Notes under the pieces: model-generated
What the model was told of the DNA's origin: nothing
What the model saw: the letters and a program-made list of their open reading frames with translations, nothing else
Databases searched by the model: none
Assembly: GCA_950106755.1 (NCBI GenBank)
Contig: OX467086.1
Location: 27,856,001-27,920,000 of the forward strand
Origin: Climacium dendroides
Lineage: Eukaryota; Streptophyta; Bryopsida; Hypnales; Climaciaceae
Reading direction: 5' to 3'
DNA length: 64,000 bases
Program-made: the position numbers and the translations under genes
Part shown: piece after piece, positions 46,860 through 58,159 of the stretch
Position numbering within the stretch: the stretch's first letter is position 1
Layout of the letters: every line of letters begins with the position of its first letter

Positions 46860-47919
46860 ACTGAAACAAGGCACTACCGAGTAAAAGCAACCTCCCCAAA
46901 CCCTAGAAGCAAACCACCTGGAAAAGGGCTATTTGCAGCGTAAGCGTAGACCCTCTCCCCCCGTAAACCCTAAACCATGTCAAAATCGTGGTAGTACAGC
47001 ATAAACCTGAGCTCCCTTTCCAACTCGTGTAGGATTCAGAAGGATCCTCTTTAAATGCTCCTGATGTACGAGGACGTACTGCTGCGCATTACACCGTATG
47101 TGGAAAAATGCACTCTAAACTCTGATTCCATTGAAGATTGGCCCAACAGAAGATCGATGGATATGCACCTAAGAAGCACAACGGATTTGCAAAAAATAAG
47201 AAAATGCACCCTAATCCCTGAACTGCTATGACGCGTGCATCAATTCACAGAATGGGCCTTGCTGCAACGACTTCGCTACTAAACCTTGCAGTTCCCGCTG
47301 GAATTTCTAGCCTAAAGCCATTCAAAGCCTATCCGCAATCACGCCTAAACCTTCCTACGTGCTAAGCCCGTTAATTGCTGCCTCCTTCCGTCGCAAAACA
47401 AGAAGTGCAATCCACCGAAGCGGCAATCTGTCGCAAAAAATTCAATTTCAAGCAAAACCGTGGGCACGGTCGACCAAAGGCGCCGGCCAAGCACCCCAAA
47501 CCCTAACCAAATGAAATCCTCGCCAACCAAATGAAATCCTCGCCCACCAAAACAGAGGTGGTCCACCCTAAACCGCTAAACCAAGCCGAAACACTGACTC
47601 GGGACATTGAACAAATATCAATGACCCTAAACCCTAGCCGCCTGAAACCCTCGGTCCAGAAACACAGCTGCTTCATCCGAAACCCTAAAACACCCAAAAC
47701 ATTGAAACATTGACTGGGGAGACTGAGTCATTTCCAAAACAAGTACTGTGCGGAAATGGACGCGAAACACATTCCTGCAAAGATTGTGATTTACTGCGGG
47801 AAGTGTCTGCCGGGTAAAAACCGCAAGGTAAAATGGACATCAATGCTGTCAGCTACTACGGTTCATGAATCGAGGCCCGCGAAGGGCTGGTATGGAGGAG
47901 AGGGCCAGAAGGTGGCAGA
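46860..47919 (-). promoter_or_regulatory. 5' region of the transposase gene
   Basis: On the minus strand this holds many GTTTAGGG and GGGTTT units (for example 46968-46977, 47340-47350, 47500-47510, 47565-47572, 47620-47640) and AGTGTTTC motifs (47590, 47665). A duplicated phrase, CCAAATGAAATCCTCGCC, occurs twice at 47508-47542. GC-richer than the flanks. Expected to carry the transposase promoter; no TATA box is clear. Confidence 0.4.
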
Positions 47920-48145
47920 GTCATAAAAGAAGGGGTGAGAAATAGTGAAACGCATACTTCCCCTCCAGAATGTGTCCAAGGTTCCCAACAGGCTGTTCAA
48001 GTAGAGGCTTCCTTGGAAGGCTGAGTGATCCAATACGTCCCAATTCTGGACAACACCAACCACCCCAAGAGCAGCAGGAACTTCTCAAGCAGTTTTCCCT
48101 TGAAAAAATCGCCAAAATCCACACTCTTATCCTCCATAGCCGCTG
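47920..48145 (-). pseudogene. Chloroplast SecY gene fragment
   Basis: SecY (SCY1) forms the protein-conducting channel of the thylakoid membrane. The minus strand gives a short piece of its first conserved region in two frames: FFKGKLLEKFLLLLGWLVLS followed by RIGTY, and then, after a small deletion, DHSAFQGSLYLNSLLGTLDTF. The family normally has a short loop of the type (I/V)PLGGV(D/N) between these two pieces, so about 10-14 bases are lost at the join. The piece ends at a sequence that may have been a splice donor. It is far too short to be a gene (SecY is over 400 residues). Its position at the edge of the MULE suggests capture of a host gene piece, as in Pack-MULEs; chance neighbourhood cannot be excluded. 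Confidence 0.65.
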
Positions 48146-48242
48146 CACACATCCAACCATAGCTCTTGTCGATTCAGCCTAAACCGAGCTATTATCTAAC
48201 ACTGAAAGCTTTAAGTAGAGGAAACTAAAACCTAGAGAAACC

Positions 48243-48321
48243 TGATACCATTTGCTACACAGAACCCTAGTACCATCTGCTACACAGAACCCTAGTACCA
48301 TCTGCTGCACAGAACCCTAGT
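48243..48321 (+). repeat. 25-bp tandem repeat, three units
   Basis: ACCATCTGCTACACAGAACC plus CTAGT repeated three times with one substitution in the first (TTTGC) and one in the third (CTGCAC). It lies at the estimated right border of the MULE. Confidence 0.85.
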
Positions 48322-48639
48322 ACCAACAACTCATATACTCGTAAACATAATGAGCCTCATTCGCAAGTGGTCAAAGTACGACTTTGATACAAGTCTGTGG
48401 TCACTATCTTCAAATGAAAATGAGATTTTCTACTATAACCTTCCATTCTCAAATTGCATTAGAAATTGAATATATTGATAAAAATTTCATCTCAACAAAT
48501 TTAGCTTTTGCACGACAGTGATCTCTCCACAGCTAGATAGTGACCTCCCCCAAACCCTACTCCGGTATATGTTAAAATTCTCAAATAGTATCCTCTACCT
48601 TTAGTCTCTTTCAAGAATCCTTAAAATTCAGCATTGCAA

Positions 48640-48845
48640 CTAAAATTCTATACTAATATCTTGCAACCTACATGGTGAAAAAATTTTGAAATTTTTTCCA
48701 TGCTTTTTCAAACAAGTTTACTAAAGGATCCTATAATTATAAGTATCAAAAAATGTTATTTTTTTGAAGTTTGGTACTTAAACTAAAAATGACAATTTTG
48801 GAGTTGTTTTCTTTGGAAACATAGTCAAAAACCTTTAGAGGTTAA
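48640..48845 (-). repeat. Right part of a TTAA element, truncated
   Basis: Contains the family phrases AATATCTTGCAACCTACATGG, GATCCTATAATTA and AACCTTTAGAGG, ending in TTAA at 48842. The opposite end was not found. Confidence 0.55.
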
Positions 48846-49965
48846 AGGGTTTTGGCAAAAGTCAAAAGTCAAAATTTTGTTGTGTGGAGGTGACTTCAAA
48901 AGAATTTATGATTGGCTAACTAAGTAAAATGAAAGGTTGGCCTTATGTAGGCAATCTTGGGAAAATTTGTAATTGGCTAACTTTGTAAAGTCAAAGCTTC
49001 ACTATGTGGGGGCAATCCCAAGAAAATTCAAATATGAAGTGTTTTCAAAGTCTAATTTCTATAGAAGGCACATATGACCATGTTTAAACTATACGTTAGA
49101 AATTAATCAAAGTCTTCAAAGTAACACGATTTAATTCTTGAAGGAAGTACACATGATAGAGTTAAAATCCAACATTAAGAATTAATCCAACCAAATCCTA
49201 GTATACAACAAATTTTGGCAAAGTTTTAGTTTAAAGCCTAAACCCTATATTCTAAACTTTGCCTACATCCTAAACCCTAAACCCTAATCCAATAAACAAT
49301 AAAATAACATATTTTGTGATTTTTTCTTTGATAACTTCTCATTCACTTGAAGGCAAGCACTAAACAAGATTACAAACCCAATTAAGTATTCTCCATAACC
49401 TCTATGAAAGGTAAAAAAACAAGGATGAAAAAATGCTTTTATTCTTTCATTCTCTATGTACTTCATTGCGCATTATAGTTTTTGTACACATTTTCAAATA
49501 GAAAGCCCAAATCAACCAAATTGGATCCTACCAAATTTTTTAAAAATTAAATATGCATAAAAAATTTTAAATTTTAAATTCCTATTATTAGAATATTGTT
49601 TGGAACATCTGCAAAAAATTTGAAATCATTTCTAATTTTTTTAATATTTTTAATTACACTAGATGATAATTACAAAAAATGAAAGATTAGAAATGTCCCA
49701 AAAAAAGTCTTTTTTTGTCCCTACTATTCCTTCCTTTGTAAAAAAGTTATGTTTGCTTCCTTTTTCTATTAGACTACATTTTCTAAATAAATTTTTAAAT
49801 ACTTCCCACATTGAAATTTTGAAAATCAGAAAATGCATCTTGTATGTAAATTTGTAACTCTAGAAGTCCCTAGTTTACAAAATATTGAGATTTGCTTCAC
49901 TAAACCAAGAATTTGCCATTGAAAATTTGAAGAGGACACATTGTATCCTCTCAATCCTTGAGGGG
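48846..49965. other. AT-rich intergenic DNA
   Basis: A short diverged duplication (GATTGGCTAACTAAGTAAA near 48911; AATTGGCTAACTTTGTAAA near 48971) is the only structure seen, apart from scattered AAACCCTAAACCCTA units near 49235-49285. Confidence 0.4.
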
Positions 49966-50819
49966 TTAACCCCTAAAGTTCCATTGTCCCCTCAGGGAAC
50001 AAAATGAATTTTGGGCAGACTCCTATGGTCTCAATTTTCATCAAGGTTTTTTGAAACTTTTTGTAAAGATAGAAAAACACATTAGCTTTCCAAAAATATA
50101 ATTTTTATTTCAATCGGTGCCCGGGAGCAAAAGTTATGGGGGCAAAAGGTCCATTTTTTGGTGCGGCAGGCAGAAATCACCTTGCACAAAAAAAATATAA
50201 TTAAAAAAATAATTTTCTCAGATATTGTAATTTTATCTGCATGGAAAATCTTCTTGAAAAAAATAACTTATAGGATACATTTCTGAATGCAATTTTCACA
50301 ATTAAAAAAAAATTGTTTGAGAAGGTTAAGTTTTCTTGCTTAAACAATCTCAAAATTGGGATTAGAGTGTTTCAATCCCATCTTTGAGCTATTAACAATT
50401 TAGCTTATCTTTCAATCTTGAACCTATTTCTACTTAACAATTTTTTAAAGAATGAAAATCAAGTGTATTTTTTTTGGAATTTTTTTTTACAACTTTCAAC
50501 TCATTTCTTCAACACAAGGTTTTTTAAATTCAAAGTCTATAGTGGAAATTTTTTCCACAAAGTGCATTCAAAGTCATCTGAAACTACAAGCCAGTGTTCA
50601 AAAAAATATTCTTTCCAACTTTGAATGCTAATATCTTCCAATCTGTATGGTCAAACTTCATGAAATTTTGACCACATGATCAAAGACAAGTAAAGTACAA
50701 GATCCTATGGTTAGATTCTAAAAAAAGTATTTTTTTTGTATTCTTGAATGAACGCAGCAGGAATGGCAGTTTTGCATGGTTTTTGACCAAAAAAATGGCT
50801 TTGGGACTTTGGGGGTTAA
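49966..50819 (-). mobile_element. piggyBac-like TTAA element, copy C
   Basis: TTAA then CCCCTAAAGTTCCATTGTCC at the left and GGGACTTTGGGGG then TTAA at the right. Shares GGGCAG, AGATAGAAAAACA, TGCCCGGGAGCAAAAGTTATG and GATCCTATGGTTAGATTC with copies A, B and E. More diverged than A and B. The left TTAA sits in AGGGGTTAACCCCT, a perfect 14-bp palindrome. Confidence 0.72.
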
Positions 50820-52163
50820 TGTGTAAGGTTAGTTTTGATCACTAAAGAATATGCTCTAAATTGAACACGAAGCCAACATTTTCACCTCTACTAGTGTACC
50901 TTGTGCTACTGCCACAGAAAAAATAAAAATAAAAGAAATTTTCTAATTTTTTAATTTAGAAAAACTTTAAAATTCAATATCTTTCACATTCCAAGTTCCA
51001 ACGCCATGAAACAAAGCCCTGGCACCCCTCCTCACAAAGAGCTTTTTGATTGTATTAAGAATGCAATCAGGGGACGGATAGTCACAGAGATCTCTATTGT
51101 GTCGTTGCCACAGTCAATATAAAAAAAAAGTAATTTTATCCTTTTTTTAATTCTTTAAAACTTTGAAATTCAATAACTTTCACATTGCAGTGTGAGAGGT
51201 TGGATTCTTGATACAATTACGAATCTTTATACACAAAGGGGTGCAAGGGCTTTGTTTTGTGGTGTTTGGACACACAATACAAAAGTTATGAATTTTCCAA
51301 ACTAAAAGATAATTTAATTCATAAAAACTTTGAAATTCAATAACTTTCATACCGTAGGTCCAAACGCCACAAAACAAAGCCATTGGACGTCTAAACATAT
51401 CAAACAAAACAAACAACAATCTAATTTAAGATATTGATTTTCAATTTTTTTTCATTTTAACCATACAAATTCAAGCTCTTGAGAGGTGCAATCTCTTGGC
51501 CATAATTTAAAAGAACAACTATAAAAGAAAAAAACAAACTCATGAAAAGTGCAATCTCTTGACCACAATCTGAAAGAACACCTAAAAAAATAAATAATAA
51601 CTCAAGAGAAGATGAAGTTGATCAGTAAAACTTGTGGGCTTTGGATGTCCTGTGAATTCACTCCTGGCGGAACTGAACATGTGCGCATGCCACACGTTCA
51701 GTTCAATGCCTCTGGGACTGCCACCCGCCATCCGCCTGGACACGTGGCTGGGCGCGAGTGGCTGGGCAGGTACTCACAACTTACGGTTTCATCGTCGGAG
51801 GCTCCCCTCGGCCCGAAGTCCCAGAGGCATTTGCCAAAACGCCTGCCTGCCCTTGCCCGTAGAAAACACTGAAATTTTCTTATTCTGAAAAATTCTGAAA
51901 AATCTGAAAATCTGAAATTCTGAAAAATCGGTTCAATACAGGGCTCCTTTTATTTTTTGGGGCGGGCAGGCATGGCCTGCCCGGCGTTTCCTTGAAACCG
52001 TCTGGGACTTAGTGTCGAGGGGTGGCGGGGGGTGAACTTAAACTCCTGCCAGCAATAAAAATTAAGACACGGGGGTTTGTTCCACATTTTTTCAGTGTAT
52101 GATCATTCGGTAAGTGTATTTTCAACATAATTACTGAATTGAGCTTGACTAACTGAATCAAGC
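50820..52163. other. Repeats and a GC-rich island upstream of coilin
   Basis: Three diverged units of about 190 bp (near 50945, 51140 and 51315) share AAACTTTGAAATTCAATAAC, TTTCACATT and CACAAAACAAAGCC. Two 70-bp units near 51480 and 51545 share GTGCAATCTCTTG. A GC-rich island (51645-51860, 51955-52050) contains GCCTCTGGGACT and its inverse AGTCCCAGAGGC; between them is a TCTGAAAAAT simple repeat (51880-51925). No N-terminal coilin exon was found here. Confidence 0.5.
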
Positions 52164-55100
52164 TTGACTATGGGCAGGGTGATGCGGAGACACGAAAAAG
52201 TCTCGAGAGTGCAGTCAAGGGAACTGATGACGAATACTCTTTCTGTAGATAATGAGGAAATTGACCATGCATACCGTATTAACCGTGCGGGATTTCTGGC
52301 AATCGATGAATTCGGAAAGGAGCCTGGCGGTTATCAGGGTGAGCTCTTAAATGGAGATGCCGAGTTCTCATTGAGTTTTGGAAAGGAAATGCAATCTGAA
52401 CTAGATGAACGAAAGAGATCAAGGGCGCTGGAGTCGAGTGGGACGAAGCGAAAACGTCGCTTTCACATCGATTCACATACGTGAGTGCTCATCTTATCAA
52501 CTTTCCTTTTTTTAGTGGATGAACGAACTTAGTTATTTACATTCTGGACTGAGGACTGAGGATTGAGGATTCAGCCATTGGTAAGTATTGAGATCATACT
52601 TGTCTTTGCTTGGGCGATCTCTGTCTATCGAGCTTTCTTGAAGAATGTGAAGATTTCTTGGTATTTAAGAGTCCCAACCGGTAAACGGGTTTGTGACATG
52701 TTTTGGTCGTGGATGTTTATTGTGCAGGCAAAACAATCTCTTAATCCTGTCTCCTAAACCTAGGATGGTTCTAGAAGGGATAGCCTCAGAACCCTGGAAA
52801 TCCAAGAAGTCCTCAGGGAAGGAGAAACACAACAAAATAGCACGTGCAGACCGTGGAAGTAGCCAGATTGTGTCTCTTGAGTTGAGTATACTTGAAGGTT
52901 TGCCAAGATCAGAGCACATTGACAGAGACGTTTCTGCAAAACCCGAGAAGAAAAAGAAGAAAAAAAACAGAGAATTGGTTGAACAGGCTGGGCCCGATGG
53001 AAATTGTGCGGGTACGAGTCCAGCAAATGAGACAAATGCGCAGGAAGCAACGCCTGGCGAACGCAGGTACCGCGTTTGAGTTATAAACTGAGTTTTTCTC
53101 TTTTTTAATCATAGCTTTTCTCTACTTGCAGGTCGAGTCTCTAGATGGTTTCCTTACTTTTGGGAGTCGATTACTAAGTTGAAAAGAACCTTCATTGCAC
53201 TATTTTGTTCCTCTTGCAGAAGCTAGAACTCTGTCACCTGCTCTAGATACTAGTTTAATCCGCTCTACTTGGTGGTTAACTAGTGTTGCCCAAGGTAGGA
53301 TTACTTAACATCTCCGCTATAGGGGCTCAGGTGAGGCTAATAACATGCAGGGCGTGACTTTAATGTGTCGACCGAGATTATGTGCAATATTCTAGACTCA
53401 GTCAACACTATGTAGTATGAACTCTCTAACACGTTGCTTGCTTCCTTTCTGCTCAGAAAAGTCATTCCTGCGAAGGAGACAGCAAACCCGGAAAAGCCTG
53501 CAGAAATTGATCCAGTACCACAGGAATTGAAACCAGAGTCAAGTCGGAAGCAGTGTTTTTCTTTGGGACCTGTGTCCCCCTTGTTGTCCTCATTACAGAG
53601 GCCAGTTTTTGGAGGGACGAAACCAGAGAGGTCAGATTTCTGACAATCTGGCGAAATTTCGCCAGGAAAAAAAACACTGGTCGGAAGGGAGAGAAATCCA
53701 AGAAGCGGCAGGACACAAACCATGTTAATCATGAAACGGAAGAGCTGAGTGAGAGGAGGTATGGCAATGGTCTCATGAATGGAAATGATGAAGTTGTTAT
53801 GCCACAATTCTTAAATTCTTGGGGCAAAGGTAAGGTATGTGGGGCACACCTGGGATTAGTTATAGGCCCATAGGAAACCATGGGTGAGTTTCGAATTCTT
53901 AGCATGACCCTGACCATATGCATATTTTGCGACACTTCTGATAGGCCCGTTGTGCTTGTAATAATTTTCTCCGGGGATATTACGTTTACAAATACGTTTA
54001 GTTAATGTGCGATTGTCCAGAAGACTACTAATGTTGATCCTTAGATTCTGACGAGATCTCACAATGTTTTGCCGAGAATATCATCTTTTCATACTGTTTT
54101 TAAGTTTAATAGAATGATTCGTTGAGGGTATCCCAACCATGTTTGGTTGTTTACAATGTCATAGTTTTGTAGTCCCTGTAACAAACTGAATACTGTTGCT
54201 GTTTCATTTTTGACAGCAGTGAAGCGAAGGGAAACAATGGCAGTCCTCTCAACAATGAAACTGCTCCTGAGCAGGCCAATACGGCAGAGAAGGTTGCACT
54301 CTTGTTCTTCTCAGCATATATGGGATCGCTTTCTAAACTGAAATTTGAAAGTCTTATTAAGGAACGGATTAAAACTTGTGTCATGATTTTTCTAAATTCA
54401 GCAGCAACTTACCAGCTCCAGTTGAAATGTACCGAGGAGTTATATTGATTGGAGTGACGTATGATTTTGACCGATGGTCGATTGATGTCTTGGCAGGGGC
54501 CCAGCAGAAGTGCACGAACGAAGAAAGCTAAGGGGAGGTGTCTACGTGAACATGGACAGGTGAATCTTTTATCGCAGCATTCTCTTATGAGTCTACACGT
54601 GTGTGTGTGGTCGACACTCTCAGAAGCTCTACTGTTGGCTGTCTTCCTGCTGCTTCTTATACTTCTTGATGTTAACTGTCCATTTCTTCAGTTGGGTATA
54701 ATTAATATGATTTAAGAATGATCAGGTCAAAATATCATTTTGACTTCTGAAGTAGTGCTCTATTTGTCTTTGTGTTCACAATGGTATGCTCTTATGGTTA
54801 CAGAATGGCATTGTTCCGAAGAAAGATGATGCCAAGACACAGCAAACGGAGCCAAAGGATCCAACAGATACCAGTGGATCTGAAACTTCAGAGGCTGAGG
54901 CTGAGACCGAGGCAGAGGCAGAGGCAGAGGCCCAGACAGCGGTCGAGGCCGCAATTGAGGCCGAGGCAGAAGAGAAAATTCTGCCTAGAATGTGTGCCCC
55001 TGGTCACATCCTTTTTGAGCATGTTGTAGGTAATTACTACCTTCATTGATGATTCATATGTTTGTGAGCCGAGTCAATCGTATTCTCTGATTCATATTTT

Positions 55101-57277
55101 AGTTTTTATTTTCCAAATGCTATTCTGTTTTGTTATTTTTCATGCGCACTATTTCTTGATATTGGTGTAGTATCTAATTTGAAGAATTGATATCATCTCT
55201 TTTAAGAAATTATTTCTTATGACGACCATCATCTCAAGAGATTTTCTAATTGACGCAGATGCAAGAGCTGAAGGGCAATGTACAGCCGTAAGTCTTATCA
55301 TCTCTGGAAATAAGGCGGGGATTGAGTGATACAGCCCATTTTAAAGTGCTGAAGAGGTGTTCTTCATATGGAGTAGTCCTTTGTGTCGAAAGTAGCTAAA
55401 AGCGCCTACTGCACATGCTAGTGTTGAGACTATGTTGCATATTCACATACTTCTTTAGTGGTGAACGGATTGACTTATGCTGAAAGCATTTGCTTCCAAG
55501 TAATTTTAATTAATTGTTGTTTCAAGAATTTTTTTTTTTCTAACGACTAATGATAGGGTTGTTATCATATGTGCAGCCTATTTTGCTGTCACACTGAAGT
55601 CCACTGCAAAAAACAGGGGCAAGTCTGGGGTCAAGGAAAATCCCGAGGCAGATATTCTGAAGATGGTCACAACAGGAATGGGAAGATGGAGAATAGACTC
55701 TCGGAGGGGATTGTGGAACAATCTCCCAGTTAGGGAGTTGTTGCGGACAAGATTGATTTTGAAAAGCTTCCTCTTCTTAGTCGTATTCCTGTGGTATGCT
55801 TCTCTTCCTACCTCCTGTGACAGCATCTTTATCTCAGAACGTGGACTGTAATCTGTGCATCGGTCAATGTTTCTTCTTTCTTTAAGATTGGGCTTACTTT
55901 AACAATGTTTTAGGAGAATTTGAATTGTTCATAATGGAATCAGAGCTTGCTACTGATACAACTTATTTAGAATGTATTCCTATATGTTCTATTTTTTTTG
56001 TCTAATGAGATCTGTTGATGTTGGATAAGGGTTGCCTCTCTGACCAGGTAGGAGATCTTCTGGCATATCAATTTGTGGAGCTGACGCCTTCTTGGACTCC
56101 AGAACTTTCCAGCTATAGGGTGAGTTTCATTATGTTTTCATTACCGATATCTTGGTTGTAAAGTTTCTACACCGGCATACCTATATTACAGTTGGGTATG
56201 TAACATAGGTATGCTTGGCGTTTATGTAGATACTCCTCCCAGACTTTGTTATTGTGCAATGAAGTGCATGTCACGCATTTTGATGTCGTGCTTCCCATTT
56301 ACTATCCTGTCCATGGTTCGTTTTCTTTTCTTGTTTCAGGTCGGGAAAGTTTCCATCTATGATGATGTGAGTAAGATGATGACTTTGGAACCAGTACCCG
56401 AGTATCCTATTCATGTTCAACAGATTGAAGATGAGGACGGAAGTCTGAATGAGAATTTGTTTTTGCCACCTTATACCTCAGATGGCACTTTAGAGGTATG
56501 TGGACATGGCTCGTAGCTTTAATTTTGACTTCCATTTACGAATTGCAGTTCCAGTTGACTTTCACTTTTTGTGCCGGTGCATGCTCTTGCTGTCCATTGT
56601 GTTGTGGGCTTATTCTTTGTTTCAATTTTCGGACCTGAGTTCTTATCTTTTGCTTTTTCCAGGTAAAGCTTGCCACGCTTATGGAGCTTAGAGTTGTGGA
56701 AGCAGGGCCTTTCCAAGTCAGTTGTCAATCACAGGAGCCTCCTGATGTGAATGCAACGGTCCCTCAAGAGCCTGTACAGCCTACTGCAGCTGACCGGTTG
56801 AAGACAACCTCAACCGCAGACAACGCACCCAGTGATCAAGCAGAACTCAGAGCCGTTGGAGACAATGAAGGAGAGGAGGTAGGGCGCTCTTCGACTATGG
56901 AGCCAGAGCCAGTCTTGGAGCAATTAACCAATGTAGGTACGTTTTGGACTGGACTGTGGCGTATCCATGAACTTTCTGGGGTGACATTTCGTTTCATCTT
57001 CGATTTGTGGTGCAGATTGGCAAGAAATGCTTTCTCAAGTGATCATCAATAAGAAACCGGAGCTTTCTTTAAAAGCTAGCGAAGAGTTGGGAGGGAAGAA
57101 TGGTGATGGTCCAGCACCTGCCGATGGTGTAAAAACACGGAGCAGCCAAGTAAGAGCAGTAAAAATTAGCAAGAGGAATCCTTGGGTGCCTGGTGCTCCC
57201 ATCATTCGGCATCGTTACATGCGGACAGGTGCCTTGGGTCCTACTATGGCTCTGCTAAGAGCTAGCCAAAATTTGTG
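52164..57277 (+). pseudogene. Coilin, C-terminal part, with an in-frame TAG
   Basis: Coilin is the scaffold protein of nuclear Cajal bodies. Exons seen include 52164-52480, 52728-53066, 53457-53630, 53666-53829, about 54214-54291, 54497-54559, 54803-55029, 55259-55287, about 55577-55794, 56048-56118, 56340-56495, about 56663-56938 and 57016-57277. The middle is Lys/Arg/Glu-rich (GTKRKRRFHI, EKKKKKKNRE), with an Ala-Glu repeat. The C-terminal atypical Tudor domain is the diagnostic part: APGHILFEHVV, KIDFEKLPLLSRIPV, VGDLLAYQFVELTPSWTPEL, VGKVSIYDD, PVPEYPI and DWQEML, ending ALGPTMALLRASQNL. The N-terminal self-association domain is missing from the window. TAG at 55731 interrupts SPS/GVVADK. 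One gap of 35 nt (53631-53665) is short for an intron, and two junctions do not match in phase, so either small indels are present or the exon borders need correction. Confidence 0.75.
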
Positions 57278-57936
57278 AGTGAGTAGGATCCCAAGTTGGA
57301 TCCCAAGCTTGAAACAATTTTGCACAATGTGGTTGAATCCATGTTCACTAGCTGAATGCATCTCGAGTTGATGTCGCTGAAAGATTTAGAATTTTTGTGA
57401 CGGATTTTTGGCCAGGCATGCATTTCGTGAGTCCTGACTGGTGAGAACATGTCTTGATGTCTTGAGAGAGACCACATTGATCAACAGGAGTCTGTCATTA
57501 GCTGTGGCTGCCCGGATCTGTCATTAGCTATGGGTTGAAAGAGTGGTGTTAGTGAGGCTTGGAGGAATGCATTTTGGCAGAGCCAGTTTGAACTAGATTT
57601 GATTTGGTTAGATCACTACTCTTAGAACATCAAGTGGTGTCACAATTACATTTAGGTACCTTCAAATATGTTCACACAATGTAAGGGGTGGTGTTTGTAA
57701 AGTGAAGGTACTTGAACATGACGCTCCAAAATCTTGTATATTGAGTACATATTGATTTTAAGAATGTGAAACACATCAACATTAGAATTTGTAGAATTTG
57801 TATTTGTTTTAAATCATCTACCAAAAAATCTTTGAACCCTTATAATTTTTTTACATGGTGTCCATTAATGCATTATTTTGTATTTTTAAACGGTCTTTGA
57901 TTTGCTAACTAGAATAAGTGGAAATTTGACCATATA
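57278..57936. other. 3' flank of coilin
   Basis: No gene recognised. Becomes AT-rich from about 57600. Confidence 0.4.
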
Positions 57937-58014
57937 TTAACCCCTAAAGGATTTGGTTGCAAAAAATAGTTTTGCAGAAGCCACCTAGTGGCCTTATGGT
58001 CCTTTAGGGGTTAA
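57937..58014. mobile_element. Minimal TTAA element, copy D (78 bp)
   Basis: TTAACCCCTAAAGGATTTGG at the left and GGTCCTTTAGGGGTTAA at the right enclose only about 45 bp. It keeps both ends and the TTAA sites but almost nothing of the interior. Confidence 0.78.
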
Positions 58015-58159
58015 GTAACTAATAAGTTTATCTTTTATAGGCATCACCAATACATGGATCTATTGTTTATAAAGTCACATTTTATTACTTCTTTGAAATG
58101 ATTGATATAGTATTGGCCAATTTTAGCAATTTCATTTCTATTTTTTGTTTATTTATTTA

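Larger units (their letters stand above)
31205..48340. mobile_element. Large Mutator-like element with Ulp1-like and transposase genes
   Basis: About 17 kb of GC-richer DNA with two long convergent genes, a Ulp1-like protease gene on the plus strand and a MULE transposase gene on the minus strand. Both genes start near the outer ends and finish about 1.4 kb apart, as in MuDR, where two genes converge from the terminal repeats. MULEs carrying a Ulp1-like gene are known in plants (the Kaonashi group). Long terminal inverted repeats and a 9-bp target duplication could not be found by eye, so both borders are estimates from base composition. The element carries a nested retroelement (41-44.4 kb), a SecY fragment (48 kb) and a dispersed AGTGTTTC motif. 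Confidence 0.72.

Noticed and set aside
31205..48340. Defined terminal inverted repeats and 9-bp target duplication of the MULE
   Set aside because: The two GC-rich ends were compared by eye in both orientations and no convincing inverted match was found, so borders are given as estimates.
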